Below are positions 1 through 11,036 of a DNA stretch of 64,000 bases, one piece after another. Under the pieces are notes generated by a model. The model was not told where the DNA came from, did not search any database, and was given only the letters and a program-made list of their open reading frames with translations. Both the position numbers and the translations under genes were made by a program. The stretch comes from Moesziomyces globuligerus (Eukaryota > Basidiomycota > Ustilaginomycetes > Ustilaginales > Ustilaginaceae), in the NCBI GenBank assembly GCA_030849465.1, contig JARVLF010000012.1, forward strand, positions 124,001-188,000. The letters are read 5' to 3'. Position 1 is the stretch's first letter. Every line of letters starts with the position of its first letter.

Positions 1-59
1 CTGCACCCCCACCACCTCCCCACAGCATCGCCACCATTTCGTCGGTCATCAACGCAAGT

Positions 60-1223
60 ATGGCCTCGCGCCGTCGCGCGGCCAAGAAGGGCCAGTCGTT
101 CTGCCTCATGGTCGTCGGCGCTTCCGGCACGGGCAAGACCACGTTTGTCAACACGCTCTGCGAATCCGAAGTCATCGGCCACAAGGTCAGCGACAACCCC
201 GAGACCGCCCACATCGAGGAGGGCATCCGCATCAAGCCCGTCAACGTCGAGCTCGAGGAGGATGGTCAGCGCATCGGCCTCACCATCGTCGACACGCCCG
301 GCTTCGGCGACAACATCGACAACGAATATGCGTAAGTCTTGGTCTCCTCTCGCCTCTCGACGTTGCCAACCTTGGTCGACGCGACGCTGACATGCCTCTC
401 CTCTTTCCTCCACAGCTTCTCTGAGATCGTCGGCTTCCTCGAGCGACAGTACGACGACATTCTCGCCGAGGAGTCGCGAATCAAGCGAAACCCGCGATTC
501 CGCGACAACCGCGTCCACGCCGTCCTCTACTTTATCACGCCCACCGGCCACTCGTTGCGCGAGATCGACATTGAGCTCATGCGCAGGCTCTCGCCGCGCG
601 TCAACGTGATCCCCGTCATCGGCAAGGCCGACTCGATGACGCTCACCGAGAGGCAAGACTTTAAGAAGCGCATCATGGAGGACGTCGAGCACTACGGCAT
701 CCCGGTCTACAACTTTCCCTACGACGTCGAGGAGGACGACGAGGAGACGATCGCCGACAACTCGGAGCTGCGCGGCCTCATGCCGTTTGCCATTGTCGGC
801 TCCGAGGAGGACGTGGTGGTCAACGGCGAGCCGGTGCGTGCGCGCAAATACCCCTGGGGCATCGTCGAGGTGGACAACCCCAAGCACTCGGACTTTGCGC
901 GCCTCCGATCCGCGCTGCTCATCACACATCTCAACGACCTCAAGGAGATCACGCACGACTTTCTCTACGAAAACTACCGCACCGAGAAGCTCTCGAGGAC
1001 CGTGCACAGCGACTACGCCGACACGTCGATCCCGGGCGAGGAGCTCGCCAACCAGTCGGTGCGCCTCAAGGAGGAGCAGCTCAAGCGCGAGGAGGACAAG
1101 CTCAAGGAGATCGAGCTCCGCGTGCAGCGCGAGATCCAGGAGAAGCGCCAGGAGCTCCTCGCAAAGGAGGAGAGCCTCAGGAACCTCGAATCGCGTCTGC
1201 AGGCCCAGAACATCAACGAGTAA
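60..1223 (+). CDS. CDC11: Septin, Cdc11-type (one intron)
   Basis: GTP-binding cytoskeletal protein that forms hetero-oligomeric filaments at the bud neck, septum and hyphal tip. Exons 60-331 and 416-1223 give 359 aa. The intron 332-415 has GTAAGT, CTGAC and CACAG signals. The P-loop GASGTGKT lies at residues 20-27, the G3 motif DTPGFGD near 78-84, and G4 appears as GKAD. Stretches such as YNFPYD and RKYPWGI, together with a C-terminal coiled coil (about 295-355), resemble yeast Cdc11 more than Cdc3, Cdc10 or Cdc12. The start is the first ATG in the exon. An extra upstream exon before base 1 cannot be excluded because only 59 bases are visible. It converges on the next gene. The septin family is certain; the Cdc11 subgroup is likely. 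Confidence 0.93.
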
Positions 1224-1438
1224 GCGCCGCGCTCGGTCAAGATTGTGCGTGTGCGCGCTCGATGCTGTACAGGTCTGCATCTTATTCAGCCGCTCTCCAG
1301 CGTGACTGCGAGCCAATTTCCACACTTGCTTTCGTTTGTTCTCACAGCGCGTGCGGCCTCGAGCCGCTTTGGTCTCGCAGTAGTGGGGGTGTGGGGGTCC
1401 GGGATTGCATTTGTGTCGATGTGAGCAGTGAAGGCGAC

Positions 1439-2144
1439 CTATTCGAGGCCGCGGGCCTTTCGCCAGGCGTGGATCCACTGGATGATGCGGTCGACGTTTT
1501 CCTCGACGTCGCCCGACTCCTGGCTTCGAAGCTCGACGATGGCCTCGGCCGGGTAGGAGGAGCGGGCGTCGTCGGCGACGACGCCCATGATCTCTGCCTC
1601 GTTATTCTCCTGAATCTTCTTGAGCGCATATCCTCTGTTGCATCCAACGGGAAACAAGTCAGTTCTGTGGTCCACTTGCTTTCGAAAGGGATGGGGCTTA
1701 CCGTTTTTCGAGACGTTGCCAGAGGACGGCATGGTCGCAGCGGAGCACGACGACCAGATCGGCCCAACGCTCTGGCCACACATCGCAGGTGTGCCAATCC
1801 AGGATCAATCCGCCCCTCTGCTCATCCTCGTCGGACTGTTGCTGTGCCTCTGCGGCTTCGGCCGGGTCAAAGTCGTCCGAGTCGAGCGGCTCGGGAGCCT
1901 TGGTGCCCGTCCAGGGCTCGAGGTGATCCAGCAGCTGGTCCTCGTTGACCTCGTAGCTCTGCCACTCCTCGAGATACTCGGTGTAGAAGCCCTCGCTCTT
2001 GACCATCGCACCCACATCGATCGCACGCAGCGGCTGCGAGCTCGAGCCCGCAGGCGAGTAGCTCGAGGCGAGCAGCGTGCTGTGCGTCGACTTGCCCGTC
2101 CCGGGCGTGCCCGTGATCACGATGTTGGGAAAACTTCGCACCAT
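1439..2144 (-). CDS. FAP7: Fap7/AK6-type nucleoside-triphosphatase, 40S maturation factor
   Basis: Adenylate kinase isoenzyme 6 family (yeast Fap7, human hCINAP), an ATPase/AMP kinase needed for late 20S pre-rRNA cleavage with Rps14. Exon 1 is 2144-1702 and exon 2 is 1634-1439, giving 212 aa. The 67-nt intron has GTAAGC, ACTGAC and CAACAG signals. The P-loop GTPGTGKS is near residue 11. The family hallmarks DWHTCDVWPERW, LVVVLRCD and, after the splice, AEIMGVVADDA are present. An acidic, Gln-rich insert (about 90-115) lengthens it slightly relative to yeast. I chose ATG 2144 because the fold starts a few residues later, although the frame stays open upstream to 2402. Confidence 0.93.
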
Positions 2145-2749
2145 GATCGTGCTTCCAACGCTCTCTTGCTCCAGGTCAGGTGGGATGCGAATAGAGATGA
2201 AAGAGATGGCGTCGGTCGAGCTGAGATGCACGACATGCATGGTAGCACCGAGATGGGCCAAAAAGTTTTGGACCCAACCTGGCTTCGTGTGGAGAAGGCC
2301 GCAATCCGCGCCGAAAAGCAAGATTCCTTCGACGTAACATCCGCTGCTGTTTTTCACACATCGTGTCAGATCGCCAGTCTTGCACGCGCGAGCCTCGTCC
2401 AAGGGCCGGTCGACCGGCTAGGAGGCTTCCGGTAAAGGGCGGAAACGCTTTGCCGACCGCGAGCTGCTGACACAGAAGCAACTCACAAGCCACTCACAAG
2501 TGCGGGGGCCAAGACCCGCCTCGACCGACATGCAGCATCGCTCTCGCTCTCCTCGCGGGTCCGCCTCGCCGTTGAAGGTGGCAACTTCTCGGCTGGACCC
2601 TAGGCGCGCGCGGCCCGTGCTGAGCTGGCCGTGGCTCGTTTGCCCCGCATCCTTTGCAATTTCGCACGCCGTTTTCGCACTGGGACATCCTTGCCACCCT
2701 TCCACCATCGTACATCCTCCTCCACCACGCAACTCCGCTTCTACACACA
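2145..2749. other. Divergent intergenic region, FAP7 / nitronate monooxygenase
   Basis: About 600 bases between two divergent starts, presumably holding both promoters. A short direct repeat ACTCACAAG occurs twice near 2483-2500. I see no RNA gene and no convincing coding frame. The open frames here are Arg/Pro/Ser-rich and unrelated to known families. Confidence 0.5.
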
Positions 2750-3913
2750 ATGGCTTCTCCTCAGCAGATCAAGACCCCGCTCACCGAGCAATTCGGCCTC
2801 AAGCACCCAATCATGCTTGCCGGCATGTAAGTCGATCCAGCTCCATCGAGATCCTTGGCCGCGTCCGACTTGCTGACCGACTTTGCCCATCCTCCCCATC
2901 TTGATACGCTTCGTAGGAACGTCGCTGCCGGGCCTGAGCTTGCTGCTGCTGTCACCAACGCCGGAGGCATCGGCGTCATCGGCGGCGTCGGCTACACAAA
3001 GGTGATGCTCCAGCGACAGATCGCCGAGCTCAAGTCGTATCTCAACGACAAGAACGCGCCCTTCGGCGTCGACCTCCTCCTGCCCAAGGTCGGCGACGGT
3101 GCACGAAAGACCAACACCGACTACACCAACGGCCAGCTGCCCGAGCTGATCGACATTATCATCGAGTCCGGTGCCAAGCTCTTTGTCTCGGCGGTGGGCG
3201 TGCCGCCCGCCGAGGTGGTCAAGAAGCTTCACGGTGCGGGCATCGTCGTCGCCGGCATCATCGGCCATCCCAAGCACGCACCCAAGGTCCTCCAGGCCGG
3301 CGTCGACATGGTCATCTTCCAGGGCGGTGAGGGTGGTGGACACACGGGCGATGTGCCGCTCTCCATCATCGCGCCGCGCGTGGTTGATATCTGCCGTGGA
3401 CACAAGAGCCCGCTGACGGGCAAGCCCATCATCACCGTCGCTGCCGGTGGTATCTTTAACGGACGCGGGCTGGCTGCTTCGCTGTGCTACGGTGCCGACG
3501 GTGTGTGGGTGGGTACGCGCTTCGTCGCCTCCAAGGAGAGCGGCGCTCCCAAGGCGCACAAGGAGGCGGTGCTCAAGTCGACGCACGAGACCGACATCCG
3601 CACCATCATCTTCACCGGTAGGCCGCTGCGCTTGTTCAAGACGCCCTACATCCTCGACTGGGAATCGCGTCCGGACGAGATCAAGAAGCTCACCGACCAG
3701 GGCATCATCCCCGTCTACCACGACCTCGAAAACGACGACGAGGAAGGTAGCAAGGAGGCGCAGGCTCGTCAGCGCTTCCTTCTTGGAAAGTGCGCCTCGG
3801 TCATCGACGACATCAAGCCCGCAAAGGACATTGTAGACGATATGGTCAACGAGGCCGTTGCCGTGCTCAGGAATGGAAACCAGCTCCTCACCGGTCAGGC
3901 CGCTCGTCTCTAA
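2750..3913 (+). CDS. Nitronate monooxygenase (2-nitropropane dioxygenase family)
   Basis: FMN-dependent TIM-barrel enzyme that oxidises alkyl nitronates such as propionate-3-nitronate to keto acids, a detoxification role. Exons 2750-2826 and 2917-3913 give 357 aa. The intron 2827-2916 starts GTAAG, carries GCTGAC and ends GTAG, and the splice falls inside the ATG of AGMNVAAG. The N-terminal KHPIMLAGM, the glycine-rich FMN segment GGEGGGHTG near 162-170 with its family histidine, and AAGGIFNGRG near 201-210 are all characteristic. There is no targeting signal at the N-terminus. The length is normal for the fungal class. The actual substrate cannot be read from sequence. Confidence 0.93.
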
Positions 3914-4687
3914 GCCACCGCCACCTGGCCCCTCATCGCCCATGACGATGTCGTAGTGCGTTTCGACTTTTTTAGCATCTGACTGCAATCTGCACGGGTT
4001 TTGAATGCATGCACCTTGGTCTGACTTGCGAGCCACATTTTGCTTGTAGCTTGACTGCCGTCCGCGTGAGACTGGTCGCAGCTTGGGGTGGATGCGGAAT
4101 GGCGACATGGCTGAGGCGTGTCGATGCGACCGCCGTGTGTGACCAAGGCCACAATCTGGGACTTTGATTGGAAGTTGGGTCAGGACAGCGCGGCTGCGTG
4201 ACCTTTGTCGAGGCCACCGACGTCGTACGAGATTACGCAAAAAGACTCACCATTGCCCTCGGACAGTCTTGGCTTTCGTCGCTCGACATCGTGCCATTGT
4301 GCCATTGTGCGATCGTGCGGACAGGCAAGCCGTGACACGCATTCCGCGCTTCGGACAAGCACAACGCTCTTCTCTCCGAGCTCCTTTGCACCCAAGCACT
4401 TGGCCCGTTCACGCTTGTGCCTCCTCGAGCATCTCCGACACCACCGGCAAAATCTCGGAGCAAGCTCTGCACAGCCTCCATTTTTTCCACGACCCAAGTT
4501 CACACTTCCCCCCACAAGCCTCGCTGAACCCTTTCATCGGCCGTCAACAAGACTTGGCCTTTGTCCAGAGCCATCCTGTCGCACGCTCGTCCACATCCGT
4601 CGCCATCTGGTGCACACGCAAAACACACTCGGCACTGTCTATGATTTTTTTCCTCGTGAGCGTACGTACATGCTAGCCTCGAGGCAT
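3914..4687. other. Convergent intergenic region
   Basis: A 774-base gap between two convergent gene ends, long for 3' UTRs in this compact genome. It contains a short tandem repeat (TGCCATTG twice near 4291-4306). I see no tRNA signature and no frame with protein-like composition. Confidence 0.4.
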
Positions 4688-7600
4688 CTAGCCTTGGTGG
4701 CGGCCGATCTCGTCCTTGGCGGCAGCCGACTGGGCGTGACGCACGATCTGGAGGAAGAGCGATTCGAGCGAGACGGGCGAGATCTGGTATCCGACGATGC
4801 CCACGTCCTCGCGTTCGCGCCTGGCCTGCTCGAGCGTACGGAAGAGCGACGAGACCGACTGGTCGTCTGCGAGCGGGATCTCGAAGCGTGCGCTCGCCTC
4901 ATCCGACGACGTGGCGTGCGGGAAGAGCTGCTTGACCAGGCGCTCGACGCGGCCATACGCATCGTGCGAGCCGCGATGCTCCTGAGCCAGATCGAGCTGC
5001 AGCTCGTACGCCGGATGGCTCCTACGCAGGTTGCCGATCGTGTCGATGGCGAGGATGCGCGATGCCTGGATCGCCACACGCGAGGCGAGCGCCGCCGCCT
5101 CCTCCATGCTATGCGACGTGATGAGCGTCGCTCGACCCTTGCCCGCACGACGAAGCGTCTGCCACAAGCCGCGCTTGGTCCACGAATCCACGCCAGACGA
5201 CAGCTCGTCCAGAAGCAGCACCGACGGATTGCCCAGCAGCGCAATCGCCAACGAGAGCTTACGCATGTTGCCACCCGACAGCGCGCCCGCACGCCGGTCG
5301 GCATACTGCGTCAGGTTGGTCAGATGCATCACCGCCGCTACATTGTCGCTTCGCAGCCGCCTCTCGACACCCTTGATGCGCGCGTACGTGCGCAGGTGCT
5401 CCTCCACCGTCAGCAGCGGATCCAGTCCGTCAAACTGCGGAACCGACGCAATGTGCGATCGCGCCAGCGTCCGTTGCTGCGCCACGCTGATGCCCGCAAT
5501 CACGACGCTGCCAGTATCGGGAGCAAGCTCACCGCGAATGAGCGCGTGCGTCGTCGTCTTGCCGCCACCGTTGATGCCCAGCAGAGCCACCGTCTCCTCG
5601 CGCCGCACGCCGATCGAAACGTCGTCGACCGCGAGCAGCTTTCCGTACGACTTGTCGAGGTGCTTGGCCTGCAGAACGTCGTCGCAGGTGGGCGAATCGA
5701 GTCGCAGCGCCTCCTCGCGCACACCCTGGCCCGTCGGCTGCACCTTGGCCTCCTCGTGCTCATCTCCCTTGCCGCTGCGGCGCGAGCGGCGCGCAAAGCT
5801 GAGCCACGTCGGCCACAGCGAGACGCCAGAGTCGTGGGCGATGAGGATGGCGAAGCACACCAGCGCCCAGGCAAGGGTGTACACGATCGGCGCGCCGAGC
5901 AGATCGATAGCGCCGATGCCGCCGCTCTTGTAGCCGCCACGTCCGTTGCACAGCAGGTTGAATAGGTTGACCGAAACGAAGCCCGCGCGGGTCATGCTGA
6001 CGCTCGGAGCGAGGATGGCCTCGACGTAGTAGGCGGCGTCCAGTGCGCCAGCCAGTCCGTTGCCGACATAGTAGGTCACCGTCAACATGGTGGTGGCAAA
6101 GTAGATGAGGAAGGCAAGCACGTTCCACGCCGCGACGATGGCGAACGCCGCCAGCTGGTTGGGAGCGTACAGCGATACCACAAAGCTCTGGAGCGTCGCA
6201 GAGATGCCGTACAGGAAGAGCACGACCCAGAAGACGCCCTCGCCTGCAAACTGCGACGATGCAAACGCGTACACGAGCGCCACGGGCACCGTGCTGATGA
6301 CGATGACCGGCAGCTCGGCGAGCAGGTGGCCGAGCCAGAGCGGGATCGCGCGCATGCCGTTGGTCAGCGCCATGGCCTTGACGCGGTTGTTGCGTTCGGC
6401 AGACGGATAGAGCGCCGCAAACGCAGGCCACACTGCCTGCACCAAGCCGAACACCACCGCCCACTTGAGCGACGAGCCGAGTCCGTTGCCGAGGCTCAAG
6501 TTGCTCAGCGGACGATACGAGGACGTGATGGTCGGCGAGCCATCGGCGCTGTTGGAGGACGTGCGGACGTTGGCGAGACCAGCGTTGCTGAGCAGGTTGA
6601 GCATCGCGATGGGCGTCTCGGGGCCCTCGTCGGCGAGGTAGGAGATCTGGTTGGCGGCACCTCCCGTTCCGGGCAGAGCGATGCCGCCGAGGCCGCGCTG
6701 TTCCTGGTTCCACATGCGCGCTACCGTCGCATTGTACTGGTCGACCGGAACACGGTCGAACGAGACCGAGGCGAGGTCGAATCCGGTGCCGAAGACCGTC
6801 TGAGCATTCGCCTCGGGTGCGGCGTAGAGCAGCTCGGTGGCCGAGGAAGCGTTGCCCCAGTAGGTCGCCCGGAAGCTGAATTCCTCGTCGGCGAATCCTC
6901 GAGTGCACGAAGGATCGCGGTCCGAGAAGAAGGCGAGTGGCACGATCGAACCGATCACGGCGACGAGGATCGCAAAGATGGCCGGCAGGTAGATGCGGCG
7001 ATAGAGCACCATGCGCTTACCGAACTGCGCCAAGGTCAGGCCGAGAACACTCGAGACGGAGCCATCCGAGAGGCCTGACTGGGAGCCTGCATCTGCATGG
7101 CTCCAATGTCCGACATTGCCTTCCATTTCGTCGACCTCTTCCTGGCGGCCGTTGAGGCGCGCATGATCGGAGTTGAGCGTCAGGAACACACTTTCCAGCG
7201 AGGGTCCAGCGACATCGTAGCCATGCACACCCACGGCCTCCTTGCGCGACTCGATCGCTTCGAGGACCTTGGCCACCAGAGCCTGATCCGTGGAAGGAAG
7301 CAAGAAGGAATCCTGTTCGGGTTCGATCGAAGCGATCTGCTTGGTTCCAGGAGCCACCTCGTTGAGCAGGGGAAGCACGTCGCGGCCTCTCGGCGAGACG
7401 TGGACCGTCGTGCCCTGGCCATAGGACGTCTTGAGCTCGATCGGCGTACCTTCGCAGAGTTTCTTGCCGGGTGCAGCGAGGATGACGATGTGATCGCCCA
7501 GCAGATCGGCCTCGTCGAGGAAGTGGCTGGTCAGCAGGATGGATCGCTTGCCGCGTTCGTTGAGCAGGATCTTCCAGATGGCTCGGCGCGAGAGAGGGTC

Positions 7601-9670
7601 GAGCCCGGATGTGGCCTCGTCGAACATGAGGAACGTCGACTGGCCCACCAGCGCGGCTGCCGTCTGCAGTCGGCGCTTCTGGCCACCCGAGAGCTGGTAC
7701 GGCTTGCTCTTGAGCTTGTGCGCGAGCTCGCACCGCGTGAGCAGATCTTGCGGATCGTCTCTGGTGCCGCGGCGGTGCTTGATGGCGCGGAAGAGCTCGA
7801 CGTGCTGCATGCAGGTGAGCTGGTTGTACAAGACATCCTTCTGCGGACACACGCCGATGATGCCCGGCGGCGCGGCTCCGCGTTCGAAGCCATCAATGTA
7901 GACTTGACCCGCCGTCTTCCTGATGGTGCCTCCGACGACTCCGATCGTCGTCGACTTGCCCGATCCGTTGGAGCCGAGCAGACACGTGATGCTTCCGCGT
8001 GCGACTTGGAGGTCGAGGCCATCGACGGCGAGGCTGCTCTCCTTCTTGCCGTACTTTTTGACCAGGCCGTTGATCTTGAGCGCCGGCGTCGTCTTGGCAG
8101 CGGATGTGCCCTTCTCCGAGAGCTCCGAGCTGCCGAGGTGCGCGTCGGGCGACTCAGATCGACGGCGACGGAAGAGCCACTGGAAGAAAGGCTCGGAGAA
8201 GAAGAGCTTGCGTTCGAGGAGGATGGTGAGTGCAGGGAAGAGGAAGATGCCGATCACCTGGACGATGATCTGACCGAGGATGGAGGGTCCCTTGTTGATG
8301 CTGTCGTGCGATGCTGTGACGTCAGCGGCGAGACCCTCGTGCTCGTAGGCCGAGATGGCGATGAACTCGTAGACGAAGGAGGCCGAGGGGAAGAGAAGAC
8401 CGATGACGATGCCGCCTCCCTCGCCGATGTGTTTGGTGATGAGCGCGACGATGGCAAAGAGGATGGCGATGGCGGTGGTGATGATGCTCGAGACGTTGGC
8501 ACGGGCGAAAAAGGTGGCGACGAAGAGCGACCAGCTCGCCATTGCGAGGCCGGGAAGCACATGGGCAAAGATGCAAAGTGCCTTGTTGCTCGTCGTCCAG
8601 AGCGTGGCGGAGAGGGTGCCGCCCATGACGAACCAGGCGGGAAGGTAGGAGAGGCCCGGGCCGCAGAGCCACGAGAGCAGGCGCGGGAGCTGTGCGCAGC
8701 CCATGGTGGTGAGTAGGGCCGTCATGCCCGAGCCCCTCTCTTCGGAGACGGAGGAAGGCAGATGCCAGACGACGCCGAGCATGCCGATGAAGAAGGCGAG
8801 CACGGTGAGCTGGTCGACGCCGCCGAGGAAGCCCCTGCGCTGGCTCTCTGCCTGTTCGGCGTTGGTCTGATTCGAGTAGGGCTGCTCGAGCGGCGGTTGG
8901 TCGTAGGCGGTGGCGGGAGCGCCGTTGAGCTGGAGGATGGCCGAGTCGATGGCAAACTGGAGGGGGAGGGTGCGCCTCTCTGCGTCGCCGCTGTTGGTGC
9001 TGACCTTGACGCGGTTGAGGCCCGGGTCGAGACGGAGGGTGTAGGCGACGCTGCCCTGTGCGGAGATGTTGGAGAAGTCGACGGCGCCAAAGCAGGAGCT
9101 GAGGCCGTTGAAGGCCTGCGGGCATGCCAAGCCGAGCTCGTCGTCGCTGGTGACCTGCCTGACGAGCCGACGTTGGTCTGGCTGCAACGAGTCGAGGACG
9201 ACGTCGATGATCTGCTGGGCGGAGAAGCGCGAGTCGGCGGACTGGGAGCGTGTGTCGAGCCAGTAGATCGGATTGCGGAGGTCGTCCGAGAGGCGGCGGA
9301 TGGGCACGGCCTGGCCGAGGCCGAGATCGTTGGTGGTGTTGAAGAAGTTCTTGGCCTCGCCGAGGAAGACGTAGTAGGCGATGGGGATGATGAGGCATCG
9401 CAGGAGGTTGACGAGCCAATACGAGCGCAAGACGATCCAGTTCTTTTTGGTAAGTGCGAGAAACTGGTTCCAGCGGATGGCAGACGAGGAGAGGCTCGGC
9501 GTCTCGGACGAATCGATGCGCTGGAGCGATGCGTCCGAGTCCAGGGACGAGTCGTGCTCATCCCTGCGCGGCGTCGCCACCGCTGCCGAAGACTGGCCGC
9601 TGTGCATATCGGACGGCAGTGCCGACGCAGGGGCCGAGCCGCCATGGCCCTGGCCTTGCAAGGATGCCAT
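4688..9670 (-). CDS. Full-length ABC transporter, ABCA (ABC1) subfamily
   Basis: Membrane lipid exporter/flippase-type pump with two halves, 1660 aa, no intron. A cytosolic N-terminus is followed by a membrane segment (about 55-75), a large extracytosolic loop and a TM cluster (about 270-480). NBD1 has Walker A GSNGSGKS near 565, signature LSGGQKRRL near 657 and Walker B FLMFDEATSGLD near 678. The second half repeats this: a TM segment, a loop, a TM cluster, then NBD2 with GINGGGKTT near 1364, LSGGNMRKL near 1462 and LLLDELSSGVD near 1481. The TMD-NBD-TMD-NBD order and the large loops between the first and second TM of each half fit ABCA rather than PDR (reversed order) or MDR. The substrate is unknown. 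Confidence 0.93.
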   Translation of the reverse strand: MASLQGQGHGGSAPASALPSDMHSGQSSAAVATPRRDEHDSSLDSDASLQRIDSSETPSLSSSAIRWNQFLALTKKNWIVLRSYWLVNLLRCLIIPIAYYVFLGEAKNFFNTTNDLGLGQAVPIRRLSDDLRNPIYWLDTRSQSADSRFSAQQIIDVVLDSLQPDQRRLVRQVTSDDELGLACPQAFNGLSSCFGAVDFSNISAQGSVAYTLRLDPGLNRVKVSTNSGDAERRTLPLQFAIDSAILQLNGAPATAYDQPPLEQPYSNQTNAEQAESQRRGFLGGVDQLTVLAFFIGMLGVVWHLPSSVSEERGSGMTALLTTMGCAQLPRLLSWLCGPGLSYLPAWFVMGGTLSATLWTTSNKALCIFAHVLPGLAMASWSLFVATFFARANVSSIITTAIAILFAIVALITKHIGEGGGIVIGLLFPSASFVYEFIAISAYEHEGLAADVTASHDSINKGPSILGQIIVQVIGIFLFPALTILLERKLFFSEPFFQWLFRRRRSESPDAHLGSSELSEKGTSAAKTTPALKINGLVKKYGKKESSLAVDGLDLQVARGSITCLLGSNGSGKSTTIGVVGGTIRKTAGQVYIDGFERGAAPPGIIGVCPQKDVLYNQLTCMQHVELFRAIKHRRGTRDDPQDLLTRCELAHKLKSKPYQLSGGQKRRLQTAAALVGQSTFLMFDEATSGLDPLSRRAIWKILLNERGKRSILLTSHFLDEADLLGDHIVILAAPGKKLCEGTPIELKTSYGQGTTVHVSPRGRDVLPLLNEVAPGTKQIASIEPEQDSFLLPSTDQALVAKVLEAIESRKEAVGVHGYDVAGPSLESVFLTLNSDHARLNGRQEEVDEMEGNVGHWSHADAGSQSGLSDGSVSSVLGLTLAQFGKRMVLYRRIYLPAIFAILVAVIGSIVPLAFFSDRDPSCTRGFADEEFSFRATYWGNASSATELLYAAPEANAQTVFGTGFDLASVSFDRVPVDQYNATVARMWNQEQRGLGGIALPGTGGAANQISYLADEGPETPIAMLNLLSNAGLANVRTSSNSADGSPTITSSYRPLSNLSLGNGLGSSLKWAVVFGLVQAVWPAFAALYPSAERNNRVKAMALTNGMRAIPLWLGHLLAELPVIVISTVPVALVYAFASSQFAGEGVFWVVLFLYGISATLQSFVVSLYAPNQLAAFAIVAAWNVLAFLIYFATTMLTVTYYVGNGLAGALDAAYYVEAILAPSVSMTRAGFVSVNLFNLLCNGRGGYKSGGIGAIDLLGAPIVYTLAWALVCFAILIAHDSGVSLWPTWLSFARRSRRSGKGDEHEEAKVQPTGQGVREEALRLDSPTCDDVLQAKHLDKSYGKLLAVDDVSIGVRREETVALLGINGGGKTTTHALIRGELAPDTGSVVIAGISVAQQRTLARSHIASVPQFDGLDPLLTVEEHLRTYARIKGVERRLRSDNVAAVMHLTNLTQYADRRAGALSGGNMRKLSLAIALLGNPSVLLLDELSSGVDSWTKRGLWQTLRRAGKGRATLITSHSMEEAAALASRVAIQASRILAIDTIGNLRRSHPAYELQLDLAQEHRGSHDAYGRVERLVKQLFPHATSSDEASARFEIPLADDQSVSSLFRTLEQARREREDVGIVGYQISPVSLESLFLQIVRHAQSAAAKDEIGRHQG

Positions 9671-11036
9671 ACCAGAGAAAGACGCCTGGAGAGACTCCGG
9701 AGGTTACTGTCGGCTGAATGCCGACGCGGACAAAGAGCCGGTGCTTTTAAAGGGCGTGAGAGATGCCCATGGACCGGCCAGCTTGGAACGCAGGAGAAAC
9801 AAGGCGAGGTGCTGCAGTTGGTAGTCGATGTGGAAAGGGCATGGAGAAGCGTCTGGGGGGGGGGGGGGGGGGCAGAGAGAGCGTCGTGGCTGGGCAGAGG
9901 TTCGGAGGTTCGGAACTTTGGAGAGGAGGACGTTTGCAGGGCGGGCGGTGCAAGCCAGATTGGGCGCACGGCAGCGTTACGAAACATCTTGCCATGTGTG
10001 GTTCTTGGCGAAGGGTTGCAGGTGCGGAATTCGGAGGATGCGCAGCATAGCATGGCCGTCGGAGACGATTCATGTTGCAGGCTGCATCGCGCTCCACACG
10101 AGCCTTTGTGCGCAGAACCCTGAGGCTGGCAAAGACCCTTGCTAGAGCCGCTTGGGCTTGGCCGGCAGCCGAGTGTGGCGCCGTGACCGCGTGGGGGTGC
10201 CTGGTGCTGCGCCTTTGGCCGCCTCTGCGGCGGCCGACTGTCATGCGAACAAGGTGCAGCTCGCAGCTGCAGCTGCATGTTGTGATTGCCTTCGCATTTT
10301 CCTCATTTTACCTAAGGCCAAGACCAGACGCGCATTTGGCGACCAACACAAAGCGGGTCGATGCGAAGCTGTGGGTCAGGCACTCGACATCGGCCTCACT
10401 GGAGCTCACCGAATTCCGAGCCGGGCTTGCGTCGGTGTGCGCGGTGGCTTTGGGGCGTCCGGCTGTCCCGCTCGACGTTCCGAGTCGAGCCAAGAGCGCC
10501 TAGATGCGATGCAACCAGACCGCCTTGCGATGCGCATACTGCCAACTTAACCCAAGTTAGCATCCGAGACTCTGTGGTCGGATCGTCCGACGCCTTTTCT
10601 CGCATACGTTGGGCGGCGAGGAAAGGAGAACAAGAAAGAAGCAATCCCGGAGCGAACGAAAAACGTGCTTGAATTCCGCGGAGGCTTGTGGCGGAAAATC
10701 GAGCCTCGCCATCGTGCGCCGAGCTCGAGACGCGCCAAGCAGACCGCCGTGGCTGCGATGGCGTAAGCCAAGCCCCAGACGGTCAGCGTACGCTCAGCGT
10801 TGGGTTGAGGCTGATCCTTTTTCCGCCCTGACACGCTCCCTCGAGCCCGTATCCCGTATGCAATGCTCGGCCAATTCGGGCAAGGCTCTCCGCTCAAGTC
10901 ACAGCCGCGAGGAGCCACTCAGGGCGTGGACCGTAGTCTCCACTGCATACGCCTCACATTGATTCGAACGAACAGAGCATGACGATCTCGATACGAGCAA
11001 AGATCTCTACAGCGTAGCCGACTGAAACAGCTGCGG
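9671..11036. other. Intergenic, promoter side of the ABCA gene, with poly-G tract
   Basis: 1366 bases upstream of the ABCA start and downstream of the nitrilase stop. It holds an uninterrupted run of 18 G at 9855-9872, about 185 bases from the ABCA start codon (so poly-C on the coding strand). No RNA gene or supported coding frame is visible; the open frames are Arg/Ala-rich. Confidence 0.5.
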
